Positions 30,659 to 39,891 of a stretch of DNA of 64,000 nt are shown here, in pieces. Location of the stretch: NCBI GenBank assembly GCA_025462865.1, contig JAOAPI010000182.1:1-64000 (forward strand). Direction: 5' to 3'. A program made the translations under genes and the position numbers. Source of the DNA: Candidatus Sulfotelmatobacter sp. GTDB taxonomy: Bacteria; Acidobacteriota; Terriglobia; Terriglobales; Acidobacteriaceae. Positions within the stretch are counted from its first letter, which is position 1; each line of letters starts with the position of its first letter. The notes beneath the pieces are model-generated. The model ran no database searches. It saw only the letters and a program-made list of their open reading frames with translations, and had not been told where the DNA came from.

Positions 30659-31446
30659 GGAGTCCAGATGCGGCTGTCAGCCGGGTTCTCAATTGTCTGC
30701 CGCTGGCCTTTTACGATTTGGGACGGTACGCCATAAGCGTAGTTATCCGCCCTGAGAGACTCGTACCCATCTCCACACACGCACAACTGTTTTTGACACT
30801 CGGGGCATTTGTTGTTCCTGATTGAATACAGCGCCCGCCACCAAGAGCGAGAGCGAATCGACATTTCAGCCTTGCCGAATATCCGGTCAGAATCCTCCAC
30901 GGTAATAAAGTCGTTGCGAATCAGGGCTAGCAAAACAGCCCGCCAACCACGTTTCTTTTCTGAAGTCGGGATGCCGTGAGCGTCGAAGCGAAACTCGCTC
31001 CACTCTGGCGCGTTCCCGTTCTGAATCGAGACTCCTGAATACGTTGCGACTCCGCCGATGGCGAAACCAAGGCCGCGCAATCCCAGATGAGAGACTTCGG
31101 CGAGAAAGGCGTCGGGTCTAATCAGTTGCAACTTGGCGAGAAATTCACCCATCCACAAAATTCTACCCGGGTGCCAGTCGGAGAGATCAGCCTGAAATGG
31201 AAGCCTCTGTTTTCTGACTGCGTTGACGTTCTCTTCTTTGTAGGCTGAGGCCAGTTCATCTGCCGAAGACGCGACCTTCCGGTTGGCGATCCGGTCTTCG
31301 ATTTCCTCTACCTGCTTTGCGAGTTCTGGGGTAAGAGGTATTTCCGTTTCATCATCCTCAAAGCCCTGCCCCGGCTGAGAGTCGTCTATTTGAATTGCGC
31401 CTCTAGCTTTGGCGGCGGCTATCCATTCTTGTGTCTTCTGATCCAT
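30655..31446 (-). CDS. Hypothetical protein with zinc knuckle
   Basis: 263 aa, MDQKTQEWIAAAKARGAIQI.... There is an acidic N-terminal stretch, a central block (LRGLGFAIGGVATYSGVSIQ, WSEFRFDAHGIPTSE) and a C-terminal CPECQKQLCVCG zinc knuckle. RAVLLALIRNDFITVEDSDR looks helical. Not recognised. Its stop overlaps the SleB-like gene start. By position it may be a virion or tail accessory protein. Confidence 0.55.
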   Translation of the reverse strand: MDQKTQEWIAAAKARGAIQIDDSQPGQGFEDDETEIPLTPELAKQVEEIEDRIANRKVASSADELASAYKEENVNAVRKQRLPFQADLSDWHPGRILWMGEFLAKLQLIRPDAFLAEVSHLGLRGLGFAIGGVATYSGVSIQNGNAPEWSEFRFDAHGIPTSEKKRGWRAVLLALIRNDFITVEDSDRIFGKAEMSIRSRSWWRALYSIRNNKCPECQKQLCVCGDGYESLRADNYAYGVPSQIVKGQRQTIENPADSRIWTP

Positions 31447-31485
31447 TCGCTTTCCTTTTTAAGGCTTGGGGTCTAGGATTTAGGG

Positions 31486-31554
31486 ATGTGGCTGGTCTTC
31501 ATTGGGGCGCTACTGATTTTCTGGGCCATTAGTGGCCGCCAGAAAGAAGACTAG
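31486..31554 (+). CDS. 22-residue transmembrane peptide on the opposite strand
   Basis: MWLVFIGALLIFWAISGRQK followed by ED: a single hydrophobic helix with a charged tail, in the 82-base gap between two late genes and reading against them. There is no strong ribosome site (TAGGG only). It resembles small toxin or holin-modulator peptides but could be chance. Confidence 0.25.
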   Translation: MWLVFIGALLIFWAISGRQKED

Positions 31555-33013
31555 CGCCGCCTTTTACGGTGACTGAGGCTCCCGCCGCTGCCGCCAACCA
31601 CTTAACTACCTTTTGTACCTTCATGGCATGAACACCCTGTCTCTGGGAGGAATACATGTGATCGAGTAGTTGCTTAGCGCCTTCTTTGCCGAAGGCCTGC
31701 TCTAGCCTTGGAGCGCCATATGCTTCACTGTCCTGAAGTTTCTGTAATGCTTTTATGGCGGAATCAATATTGACCGTTTCCTCTGTTCCGTGGGCCACAT
31801 TGCCAGACACGATGCTCGGGTTTTTGAAGACCTTGGCTTCTACGTCTGACAGTGCTGACATTCGCTTGAAGTGGGCGTCCGCCTGATCAATCACAGCCGG
31901 ATCAATACCTTTTTCACGAGCCGTCTGTTTCGCCTGCTCAATCGTGGCTTCGATGTTATCCCGCCGCTCCGCTAGTTTCGCTTCCTCGGTGCTGTCCACT
32001 GATTGACTGAGTGCCCGATTTGTGTTCTTCAGTTTGGCTCCGAGTCCCTTGAAATCCGTTCCAGCGGCTTCGTCGATTTGTTTATATAGTTCCTGCGCCT
32101 GTTCTTCATTCGCATTGATAGGATCGGTCAGGGTTTCTCGTAAGCTCTTAGGGGCAACCGTAGTCGCCCCAGTCTCTTTGCTGATGGATTCTCCCGCAGA
32201 TCGCAGTGCTCCTTGTGCTTGCGGCTGGGCTACTTCCTTACCCTTACGAACGTTTTGCACGAAGCCCGGCTTAGGCTCTGCCTTTACAGCTTCGGCGGGG
32301 GTCGTTTCCGCCGCCTCAGCACCTTCTGCCGCCTCAGGGAGTGCATTAACGCCTCTTATAATGGCGGGGGATAATGCCATCGCACCCGTAATCGCCGCAT
32401 GAGTCACATTTTCTGCTGTCGGTTCCTTGATTGCTTTATCAAAGGCATCGCTGACGATATTGGCTATGGGGAGAATCCCGGCTGCATGTTGCACCACAGC
32501 CAAGTGATCGCCCTTCTTCATGTCTTCTTCTACGGCTTGTTTGTTGCGGGCGCTGGAGTCCCATTGCTCCGTCAGCATTTGCGATAAAGGATGATTCGCA
32601 ACAATGTCTTCAGAGGCTTTGCGGAGATGCAGTTGGGCTTCGGCTACCCCACCGCTTTTCAGGGCAGACCACCCACGAGCTAATTCCGTCTTCGCATTCT
32701 CCGACGCCCCATATCCAACTAAGTGATTCACGAAGTCTGACAATCCTTGTGCCGATTGGCCGATGTCGTTGTAGGCAGCGGCGGCGACGTGGCCTACTTT
32801 TCCGATGGCATCCTCAGCCTTCGAGAGCATGTCGTCGGGGCGGGTTGGCTGGGCCTGTGCGGGTTGCGATTCAAGCTGAAATCCTGGGGGCGGAGTAATT
32901 CCAGACTGGGCTTGGGCCTGTGGAGGCGCAACACCTTGGGGCGGCGCTTGCCCGTCCAACTGGAAACCGGGGGGCGGCGTGATGGCTGCTATTGCGCTGG
33001 TGCCGGGTGCCAC
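31529..33013 (-). CDS. Internal virion/ejection-like protein
   Basis: 494 aa. The N-terminus repeats ITPPPGFQLDGQ and ITPPPGFQLESQ joined by Pro/Gln-rich linkers, then a long helical body (e.g. EAKLAERRDNIEATIEQAKQ). The C-terminus has a hydrophobic Ala/Val segment (VKWLAAAAGASVTV). Long helical, Ala/Gln-rich proteins beside the portal-tail genes of podoviruses are usually internal head proteins ejected with DNA. Overlaps the upstream gene by 25 bases. Confidence 0.6.
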   Translation of the reverse strand: MAPGTSAIAAITPPPGFQLDGQAPPQGVAPPQAQAQSGITPPPGFQLESQPAQAQPTRPDDMLSKAEDAIGKVGHVAAAAYNDIGQSAQGLSDFVNHLVGYGASENAKTELARGWSALKSGGVAEAQLHLRKASEDIVANHPLSQMLTEQWDSSARNKQAVEEDMKKGDHLAVVQHAAGILPIANIVSDAFDKAIKEPTAENVTHAAITGAMALSPAIIRGVNALPEAAEGAEAAETTPAEAVKAEPKPGFVQNVRKGKEVAQPQAQGALRSAGESISKETGATTVAPKSLRETLTDPINANEEQAQELYKQIDEAAGTDFKGLGAKLKNTNRALSQSVDSTEEAKLAERRDNIEATIEQAKQTAREKGIDPAVIDQADAHFKRMSALSDVEAKVFKNPSIVSGNVAHGTEETVNIDSAIKALQKLQDSEAYGAPRLEQAFGKEGAKQLLDHMYSSQRQGVHAMKVQKVVKWLAAAAGASVTVKGGASLLSGGH

Positions 33014-34782
33014 GTTTGCCCTCCGTCTGTAGTCATTCTTCGTTCACCTGTCTGCGGGTTAGTCGATGTGGCAAATCTCCCCTTGAATGCTGGGTCTAGT
33101 GCTGCGCGAGCTTGTAATGCCCTCAGCGTCACATTGGGCATCGGCGCTTGGTAGGCAGCACTGGGAGCAGCATTCTTCCACTGCTGCTCAAATGAATCGA
33201 ACTTGTCCCCCATTGATTGCGCTTGCGTCTCGATGGCAGCCTGTCTCGTTCCCGGCAATTGCGAAGTGAGCGAGTCCTCAATTTTCTGAATAGCTGGGAT
33301 CGTGGAATCGCCATAGAATTTGGCGAGTTCCGTTGCCAGCGTTACCGCCTTGTTCTTGTAGCGGGCGTAGTCGGGGCTTCCGGGGATATGGCTCGATACG
33401 GTATTCAGGTTGCTCAACTCGTGCAAGTGCGATAGGGCCGTCCCGCCAGCATTCAGCGCAGTGCTCGCCTTGCCGGACGTGAAGTCGTTATACGTTTTGC
33501 TGTAGCTCTGCACCTTGGAAGAATCAAAGTCGGGGAACGCGCGCGCTACCTGAATAGCTAATCCCGGATTGCGCGATAATAAGTACGTCATGCGATCAAG
33601 GGCCATCTTCCCGGTGCCAATTTCCGTTACCAGTGATTGCGCCCCTGGTGCCAATGTCTTCAGGTATTCCTGATTAACGCCAGTAGTTGCGCCGTTCGCC
33701 GTTGGCACTGAGACGGTTGCTCCGGTGCCCAACGAACCGCCGTTTACATCCAGTCCAGCATTCTGGGCGGCCACCTTTCCCTCAATCGTTGCCTTACCCG
33801 CTTCCGCATAATCCTTGGTCGCTGCCGCTTTTGCGGTCAAGCGCTGCTGTTCTTGGTCTTTAATCTTCTGCGCCTGCTCCTGCGCGGCATTGTAGGCAGA
33901 GAACGAATTCCCATTCCACTGTTGGAACTTGTCCCACGTCATTGACGGGTCTGCTGTATCCGATTTCAACGTGAGCTTATTTGTCTTCGGGTCGATGATT
34001 GGAGTAAGCAGTTTCTTGCCTTCGCCAATCGGCTGTTCTCCGGCTGTCTTCGGAACTTCCACAGCATCAAAGCCGCCCTTTGGATTCTGGACGAGCCGGA
34101 TATTGTTCTTCGCAAGGTCAATGGCATACTGTTTCGAGAGTAGCGGCCCAACGGTCTCCAAATGAGAATTGATCTCATCATTTGAGTCGAAGTGCTGCAA
34201 CAGTTTTGCGCCTGGGATGTTCAGAATCTCCTGCATGGAATTGGCTAACGCGGTCTGGTGCTCGTCCAGCTTCTTGCCTTCGATTTTCAGGTCGAGCGCG
34301 CCACGCGCCTGATCCTGCGACATCTTGGCGAGATTCGCCTGCACCTGTTGCTTCTCCATTTCGGCGGCGTTGGTCTGCCGTACGTTCTCTGACTGGCGCG
34401 AGAGAGCTTGCTGTTGAATCGCTCTTGCCTGATCTGCGCTCTGTACTCCTGCTAAAGCGGCACGTCCTACCGCTCCGGGGCCGCGTTCCGCTGCGCCCGC
34501 TGCCGCGCCTCGCACTGCGCTAGCAACACCTCCCGCAATCCGTTGTCTTGTGCTGGCAGGCACACTCTCAATCGCTCCCGTCTGCGGATTCACCCTCTGC
34601 ACATTCTTAGGTCCGCCGAACACGTCTCCAACCGCGTGAAGGAGGTCAGAGAGAAACCCATGATGCTCGGATACTGGTTCTGGCTGGGCAACTGGCGGAG
34701 CGGTAACGGCTGCTTGAGTTCCGCCCGCAATTGGAGGAAAAGCGGAATCTGTGGGCGCTTGTGGGGTTACGGCTGGAGTCAT
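32989..34782 (-). CDS. Internal virion/ejection-like protein
   Basis: 597 aa, mostly helical, Ala and Gln rich. There is a Pro-rich N-terminus, then ASAVRGAAAGAAERGPGAVG, a coiled-coil-like zone (LSRQSENVRQTNAAEMEKQQ), and a C-terminal half with ALSHLHELSNLNTV and TELAKFYGDSTIPAIQKIED. It ends with NPQTGERRMTTDGGQTWHPA, a tail seen in phage structural proteins. Probably an ejected internal core protein. Confidence 0.6.
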   Translation of the reverse strand: MTPAVTPQAPTDSAFPPIAGGTQAAVTAPPVAQPEPVSEHHGFLSDLLHAVGDVFGGPKNVQRVNPQTGAIESVPASTRQRIAGGVASAVRGAAAGAAERGPGAVGRAALAGVQSADQARAIQQQALSRQSENVRQTNAAEMEKQQVQANLAKMSQDQARGALDLKIEGKKLDEHQTALANSMQEILNIPGAKLLQHFDSNDEINSHLETVGPLLSKQYAIDLAKNNIRLVQNPKGGFDAVEVPKTAGEQPIGEGKKLLTPIIDPKTNKLTLKSDTADPSMTWDKFQQWNGNSFSAYNAAQEQAQKIKDQEQQRLTAKAAATKDYAEAGKATIEGKVAAQNAGLDVNGGSLGTGATVSVPTANGATTGVNQEYLKTLAPGAQSLVTEIGTGKMALDRMTYLLSRNPGLAIQVARAFPDFDSSKVQSYSKTYNDFTSGKASTALNAGGTALSHLHELSNLNTVSSHIPGSPDYARYKNKAVTLATELAKFYGDSTIPAIQKIEDSLTSQLPGTRQAAIETQAQSMGDKFDSFEQQWKNAAPSAAYQAPMPNVTLRALQARAALDPAFKGRFATSTNPQTGERRMTTDGGQTWHPAPAQ

Positions 34783-34786
34783 AGGA

Positions 34787-35185
34787 TTATTCCTCGCCCG
34801 CTATGATGAAGAACGATAGCTTTGTCAATTCCGTAATTGCGTGGTCGTCCAGTGCGTCTTTCAGAAACTCTACAACTCTGCGGACATTGAGGTAGCGGAA
34901 GGTCTTCGTCAAATCCATCAATGATGAATCAGGAGTTAACAGTCCGTCATATCCGCGTGCCTTGGTATGGCCTTCGCATTTAGCTTGTAGATTGTTGAGC
35001 AATACCTGCCACCCTGCCTGGAAGTTGGCGAATAGTCGAATGCCGTCACTGTTCACCCGATCCACTCGATCTACGGCATAAGAACGAAGCAAGCCTGGAT
35101 TCAAAGTCTGAAAGGCTTCACTGCCCGGCTCAAACGCTTCGTGTTCGCGGGCAATTGCCATCGCTAGGGCCTCAAGTCTTTTCAC
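34787..35185 (-). CDS. Virion-associated transglycosylase-like protein
   Basis: 132 aa. LEALAMAIAREHEAFEPGSE, then TLNPGLLRSYAV and FANFQAGWQVLLNNLQAKCE recall the phage structural family that begins (a.AIa..EGf..gs...NNPGNLR...f....G..al...l). The usual NNPGNLR is NPGLLR here. This family is lysozyme-like in fold, so a role in local peptidoglycan opening during infection is possible. Confidence 0.5.
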   Translation of the reverse strand: MKRLEALAMAIAREHEAFEPGSEAFQTLNPGLLRSYAVDRVDRVNSDGIRLFANFQAGWQVLLNNLQAKCEGHTKARGYDGLLTPDSSLMDLTKTFRYLNVRRVVEFLKDALDDHAITELTKLSFFIIAGEE

Positions 35186-35785
35186 TTAATGTCCGGCGTA
35201 GGCCCCAGCAGCACTCCCAATAGCTCCACTGACCAACTGCATCCATGAATTATTGGCTTGCGAGACTTCGTTGGCTGTAGTCGAGGCAGCGCCCCCGGCT
35301 CCAGTCGCACTGTTGGCAAATCCAGTTGGGTTCAGCTGCGCCGCGACTCCCCCAAGTTCTCCTGCGGCGAACTGATAGTTTTGTCTGCCTTGTGCGTAAT
35401 TGGCCTGCGTAATTCCGAGGTCTTCTGACGATTGAAGTTGTGCGGCAGACTGAGCCAACTGCGCTTTCTGCTGTTCTTGCGCCCCAGCAGGGATGAAGGA
35501 ATTCCCTCCACCTTCCGCGCCTTGTTGAGTCGCTAGGGCTGCTTGAGCTTTGGAATAGTTTTCGCCTACGCCTGTCGTGGCCTGAGATTCGAGGGCAGTC
35601 TTTTCGGCAGCAGAGAACCCTTCCTGATTTGGCCCCTTCGCCAAAATGGGTTCAAAGGCTTTCGTCAGCGCACTTAGAATTCCTTGGCTCTGGCCGAAGA
35701 TCGTTGAATACTGAGACGTAAGCTGGTTGTAGAACGCGATCTGGGAATTCTGAAGACCTACTTGCGCTGAACTTGCTCCGCACAT
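35186..35785 (-). CDS. Structural protein, internal-virion type
   Basis: 199 aa, Ala/Gln/Gly rich: MCGASSAQVGLQNSQIAFYN..., central AALATQQGAEGGGNSFIPAG, and a Gly-Ala C-terminal segment (LVSGAIGSAAGAYAGH) that may insert in a membrane. Resembles small internal proteins that sit between the connector and ejection proteins of short-tailed phages. Its stop abuts the next start. Confidence 0.6.
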   Translation of the reverse strand: MCGASSAQVGLQNSQIAFYNQLTSQYSTIFGQSQGILSALTKAFEPILAKGPNQEGFSAAEKTALESQATTGVGENYSKAQAALATQQGAEGGGNSFIPAGAQEQQKAQLAQSAAQLQSSEDLGITQANYAQGRQNYQFAAGELGGVAAQLNPTGFANSATGAGGAASTTANEVSQANNSWMQLVSGAIGSAAGAYAGH

Positions 35786-35789
35786 GAAA

Positions 35790-36053
35790 TTAACTCGCTA
35801 CCTTCGGAGTTATCATTCGAGCGGTGCTGACACCGGGTTGATGCAGTTGGCGGATGTTATCTGGATATTGTGGAGACATTGGCGGTAAAGGGCAGCGCAG
35901 TCCAGGGGTTGGGCGATACGGCGCTTCTACTGGAGTTGGCATAGCGTGGTCGATGATCTGACGCAGATTCGACAGCGGTTCTGATCGCGCCCATTCCTTT
36001 GGCGTTCCGTCTTCGTTGGTTGGCTGTCTCATCAAATGTGAGATAGGCGGCAC
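35790..36053 (-). CDS. Small Pro-rich protein
   Basis: 87 aa from GTG 36053, two bases after the upstream stop and eight after GAGGG. It is Pro-rich (MPTPVEAPYRPTPGLRCPLP) with no recognised domain. The reading frame is open further upstream inside the preceding gene but that part is a shadow. Position suggests a minor virion component. Confidence 0.45.
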   Translation of the reverse strand: MPPISHLMRQPTNEDGTPKEWARSEPLSNLRQIIDHAMPTPVEAPYRPTPGLRCPLPPMSPQYPDNIRQLHQPGVSTARMITPKVAS

Positions 36054-36055
36054 GG

Positions 36056-39000
36056 TTAGCCCTCGGTATGCAGAGAACCGAACAGCGAATAGGTCAGCAG
36101 TTCGTTGGCCGCGTTTTCGGCTTCCCATTGAATATTGATCTGGAGGTGCCTCATCCACGCGGGCTGCTGAAGTTGGTTGAAATACCAGCGGTCGGCATAG
36201 AGTGATTGCGAGGGATACAAGAATGGAGGATCTGGAACTCCCTGAACAAGGTTCTCAAAGGCTCCACTGATCTCGTCGCCAAGAATTCCTATCGTGGGCC
36301 GCGAACCTGTCGCCACACATTCGGTAGTAATAGAAACTACTTCCGCGCACTGATTTGGTTGAGCCAGCACGATGCTGCCGATGACCAGATTCGCCAGATA
36401 CGATGTCCCATTGTCTGCGTGGGTCGTTAGATCGCGTTTTAGAATCGGGCCGCTTATGGCCGGGCCAATCAATAGACTCCGGATACCTGGGGAGGTCTCA
36501 ATGGATTTCACACACTTGCATCCGCCAACAATGTTCGCTTTCGTGCTCCACGCGAACCCTGATTCCGGCGGAGACAAGGGAGTCAGGCGATACCATCCTG
36601 TTGAACCATCTGCAACGTAATAGCCTTGATCGGTTCCGTAGCTGTGCCATGTCACGTAGGCTGATGCGGGATTGAACTTAGCCAGCAGGTCAGCAATCGG
36701 TAGGCCGATGAACTGCACTCCGGCGCTTGGGTCGAGAACTTGTGCTGTAGAGTCTGACGCGAAGATTGCCGGGATACTTCCATTCACAGTGAAGGCATTT
36801 GGTGAAAGCAGGCCAGTCTGGTCGAGAAACAATGTCGGCTTTAGCGGGTTCCCGTTTCCATCAAGCCCCGAACTTAACCAGATATTCGAGTTTGTCCAGA
36901 AGAATATTCCCGCAGCGGACGGCCACAAGACTATGGGAGTCGATGGCATCTGGAAATAGTTCCCAGCAGCCCAGTTGTCCGCACCAACTCCTACGCCAGC
37001 CCCGCCTACTTGCGAATAGCGCACAAACTCATTCGAGATTCCCCATACCCGGCTGAGGTGATAAGACAGGCCAATCAGATTGCTGGGCGGGGGGGCGTTT
37101 ATTCCCGTGAGATCAGGGCTGATAAATTGATTAAGCGTAGAACCGGGATTCGGCGGGTCGGGTGAAGCGTCGAGATAGGACCACGGCGCGCCATTCAATG
37201 GAGCCGGAATTTGGGCCAACCGAAACGGCACTGAAGTTCCCTGAACGCTGCGGTAAATGTAGATGGTATCTGTTCCGTCGGTCTGCCAGTTGGGATCGCC
37301 ATTGCCGCTTACTGAAATTACACTCTGCGCCGCAAGCGTAATCGGCGTAGACAATGAAGATGCCGTGGATTCATCTCCTGTCACACTGTTGCCAAAACTG
37401 GCGGCGTAGACCCACGTCCCGGTATTCGCAGCCCCTACCGGACCCGCGTTCGCCCACTGCAACCCTCCAGTTTCTGCGGTAACCAGCCCTGTTTGCTCTA
37501 CGCCGCCGGAGATTTTCCATGTCGGTGCCGCAGCCCCACTCTTGCCGGGAATTGTCACATTTTGCGTGAAGCCAGCTCCACCACCCGATCCGGCGTTGTC
37601 TACAATGCTTCCCACCTGAGTCACCAGCAGCGAATTGGCGACATTGCCCGCGACTGCCGAGGTAGGAGACGTTGCAGAAGCATTAGCTCGTTTTACCTGA
37701 TAACCAGCATTGGCCCATGTCACCGACCCATCAAATACAGAACCTCCAGAAGGCCACGATATGTTACCAGTCGCGATAGATGAGGTTGTTCCGGCAACAG
37801 TACATACAAAGAAATAAAGGCTTGTGAGGGTAATCGTCTGGTATGTGAATTGATGACTATACGGATCGTAACCACTCGGTTCCTGAAAGGTTTGGACTGA
37901 GGTGACTGCGATCCACGCGCCAACAGCATAGGCATGTGTCGTCGCTCGGGTTCCAGAACCCCCGCACGTCCATACTGCCGAACCATCGGTCGTTGTTACT
38001 CCGGGAGTAGACGACCATACTGGAACGGTGCCCGTAGTTCCATCTGTCGTGAGTTGCTGAATGTTTCCGTTGGAATCAAGAATAATTGCGTTGTTCTGGG
38101 GCCAGTAGTAGGTGGATGCTGCCCATGCTGATCCTGCAATACTGAGGACGTTTGATACGATTGGAGCGCCTTGGGGCCCGAAGGTTCCCCAGTCCTGAAC
38201 TTGTGAGCCTTTGTTAGTCCAGATCGCAGTGCCGTCGGAAGTGGTTCCTCCCAGGTTAGTATTCCATGATGGGGCGGAACCGCTACTTACCCCAGAGCCA
38301 GAGGTCAGCAATACTAGCCCAGCACCGTCTGCGGTGTAGGGATAATCGGCGTGAGTATACGAAAATGTGATCCAATGGCTGGGATGGCCCGCTACGGGGA
38401 AATTAACATTCACCGCCGATACAATCGTAAGCATGAGGCTATTGAGAAATGCCGCGCCAACAAATCCGCTGAAGGTGGCGGGGCTTCCTGGCAGGCTCTG
38501 TAGTTGAGCGGTAGTCCATTTCACGGGGCCGCTAAATCCCACGAATACTACGTTAGATAATACCTGCACGCCTGAACCGGTTCCGGTCACTGGGATACTA
38601 GTGGAAGTTACGACTTGGATGTTTCCATTCGCATCCACAATCGCATTGCCTGTGCTGTACGTTGCGTTTGCCTGCCACGGAAAGAGGTAAATCCACTTCT
38701 TGGTTTCGGCTCCATCACCCATGTAGAGCGTGTTACCTACACCCTGAAATGAAGTCTGGCCTGCATTCGCACTCTTATTAAAGAGCAGAGTTTTAGTGTT
38801 CGGCCCGGTCGCGTCATACACTGCGGTCGGAGTATCTGCGATGACTCGGATGGATGGCACTCCGGTTGTCTGGTTTGTGACTCGGAAGGCATAGAACGTA
38901 TTGACGGCGCTGAAGGTCTGCGAATTATAGACGCTGTGTCCCGGCCTTCGTGCCCATGTCAGCCGCGTTGTGAGTTCGGTATTCTGCCCATCCAGTACAG

Positions 39001-39169
39001 AATCAAAGCGTGCTCCCGAATAAAATTTCTCGTATGTGTACGGAACCCCAGCTTCCCGTAACGGCGATCTATTCGACCACAGGCCAGAGAAAAACCGATT
39101 GATGTGGAGGCATCCGTTTTTCGATGGCCTGTCGAGTTGCGCCCCGGCCTGTTGTAGTGCGCTAGGCAT
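36056..39169 (-). CDS. Large tail stem/structural protein
   Basis: 1037 aa. N-terminus INRFFSGLWSNRSPLREAG, then ARFDSVLDGQNTELTTRLTW and SFQGVGNTLYMGDGAETKKW look like proteins that form the tail tube or stem of short-tailed phages. A central set of repeated Gly/Thr/Trp modules (W...ASTYYWPQNNAIILDSNG, then TTDGSAVWTCGG and similar) suggests beta-sandwich repeats. The C-terminus has WEAENAANELLTYSLFGSLH. No signal peptide. It sits between connectors and internal proteins. Confidence 0.65.
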   Translation of the reverse strand: MPSALQQAGAQLDRPSKNGCLHINRFFSGLWSNRSPLREAGVPYTYEKFYSGARFDSVLDGQNTELTTRLTWARRPGHSVYNSQTFSAVNTFYAFRVTNQTTGVPSIRVIADTPTAVYDATGPNTKTLLFNKSANAGQTSFQGVGNTLYMGDGAETKKWIYLFPWQANATYSTGNAIVDANGNIQVVTSTSIPVTGTGSGVQVLSNVVFVGFSGPVKWTTAQLQSLPGSPATFSGFVGAAFLNSLMLTIVSAVNVNFPVAGHPSHWITFSYTHADYPYTADGAGLVLLTSGSGVSSGSAPSWNTNLGGTTSDGTAIWTNKGSQVQDWGTFGPQGAPIVSNVLSIAGSAWAASTYYWPQNNAIILDSNGNIQQLTTDGTTGTVPVWSSTPGVTTTDGSAVWTCGGSGTRATTHAYAVGAWIAVTSVQTFQEPSGYDPYSHQFTYQTITLTSLYFFVCTVAGTTSSIATGNISWPSGGSVFDGSVTWANAGYQVKRANASATSPTSAVAGNVANSLLVTQVGSIVDNAGSGGGAGFTQNVTIPGKSGAAAPTWKISGGVEQTGLVTAETGGLQWANAGPVGAANTGTWVYAASFGNSVTGDESTASSLSTPITLAAQSVISVSGNGDPNWQTDGTDTIYIYRSVQGTSVPFRLAQIPAPLNGAPWSYLDASPDPPNPGSTLNQFISPDLTGINAPPPSNLIGLSYHLSRVWGISNEFVRYSQVGGAGVGVGADNWAAGNYFQMPSTPIVLWPSAAGIFFWTNSNIWLSSGLDGNGNPLKPTLFLDQTGLLSPNAFTVNGSIPAIFASDSTAQVLDPSAGVQFIGLPIADLLAKFNPASAYVTWHSYGTDQGYYVADGSTGWYRLTPLSPPESGFAWSTKANIVGGCKCVKSIETSPGIRSLLIGPAISGPILKRDLTTHADNGTSYLANLVIGSIVLAQPNQCAEVVSITTECVATGSRPTIGILGDEISGAFENLVQGVPDPPFLYPSQSLYADRWYFNQLQQPAWMRHLQINIQWEAENAANELLTYSLFGSLHTEG

Positions 39170-39888
39170 TACTGACCTCTACCTGCATACCCCTGCGTTG
39201 CCTTGTTTCCGGCATAGGTCGATGCCGCCAACACGTAACTCCACTGCTCCATGAAGATTGCCTTGTCCTGCTCACTCAAGCCTTCGGAAACGGCTAGGAG
39301 GCTTCCAATGAACTTGGAGTTGAAGGTTCCAAATCGCGGATCGTCGGCAAACAACTGCATTAAGGCAGTAAAACCATAATCGTAGACATGGCTGAAGCAG
39401 TTTGGAATGCTCCATGTGCTCTTGATGGCAGAAAGAGTTGGAGCGCGCTTTTGGTAGATGACGGTGATTTGGTTGGCTGGGTCATCGGGCACGCCCGGCA
39501 TGAACCGGAAAGTGATATTGCCGTTGTTATCGTCGAGAAACACCCCAATCGCAGTGGGGCGTCCGCTGCCTGCGTCAAGCGTTAATTCCAGTTTGATGTT
39601 TGGGATCTCCGTCACTACATTCTGCGAATCGGTGACGTAGGCTTTCTCGATGAACCCGAAGTCTGCTATGGCCTGTGGCGTATCCGTGGCTGGCTGGGTA
39701 AATGAGAAGGTAGCGCGATTCCAAGGGAACTTAAACGGCGGTGCCAGAATCGTTTGCTGCACGATATTCGCGGCGGTCAGAGCTGGTTCCATTCCATTCG
39801 CTCCACCAATGGCGAGCGGTCTCCGGCCTAAATAGAAGGCTGCGAAGTCAATGCTGTCCTGAATCTTGCGTGTGTTTGAGGAACCCAT
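39169..39888 (-). CDS. Head-tail connector-like protein B
   Basis: 239 aa. GMEPALTAANIVQQTILAPP followed by FKFPWNRATFSF is shared with the protein encoded just upstream (SMEPALTIANIVMAEICSKQ, then FNWPWNSF), so the two are paralogues. C-terminal LLAVSEGLSEQDKAIFMEQW is helical. By position after the capsid genes and before the stem, it may be a tail-tube or connector subunit. Confidence 0.6.
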   Translation of the reverse strand: MGSSNTRKIQDSIDFAAFYLGRRPLAIGGANGMEPALTAANIVQQTILAPPFKFPWNRATFSFTQPATDTPQAIADFGFIEKAYVTDSQNVVTEIPNIKLELTLDAGSGRPTAIGVFLDDNNGNITFRFMPGVPDDPANQITVIYQKRAPTLSAIKSTWSIPNCFSHVYDYGFTALMQLFADDPRFGTFNSKFIGSLLAVSEGLSEQDKAIFMEQWSYVLAASTYAGNKATQGYAGRGQ

Positions 39889-39891
39889 AAG

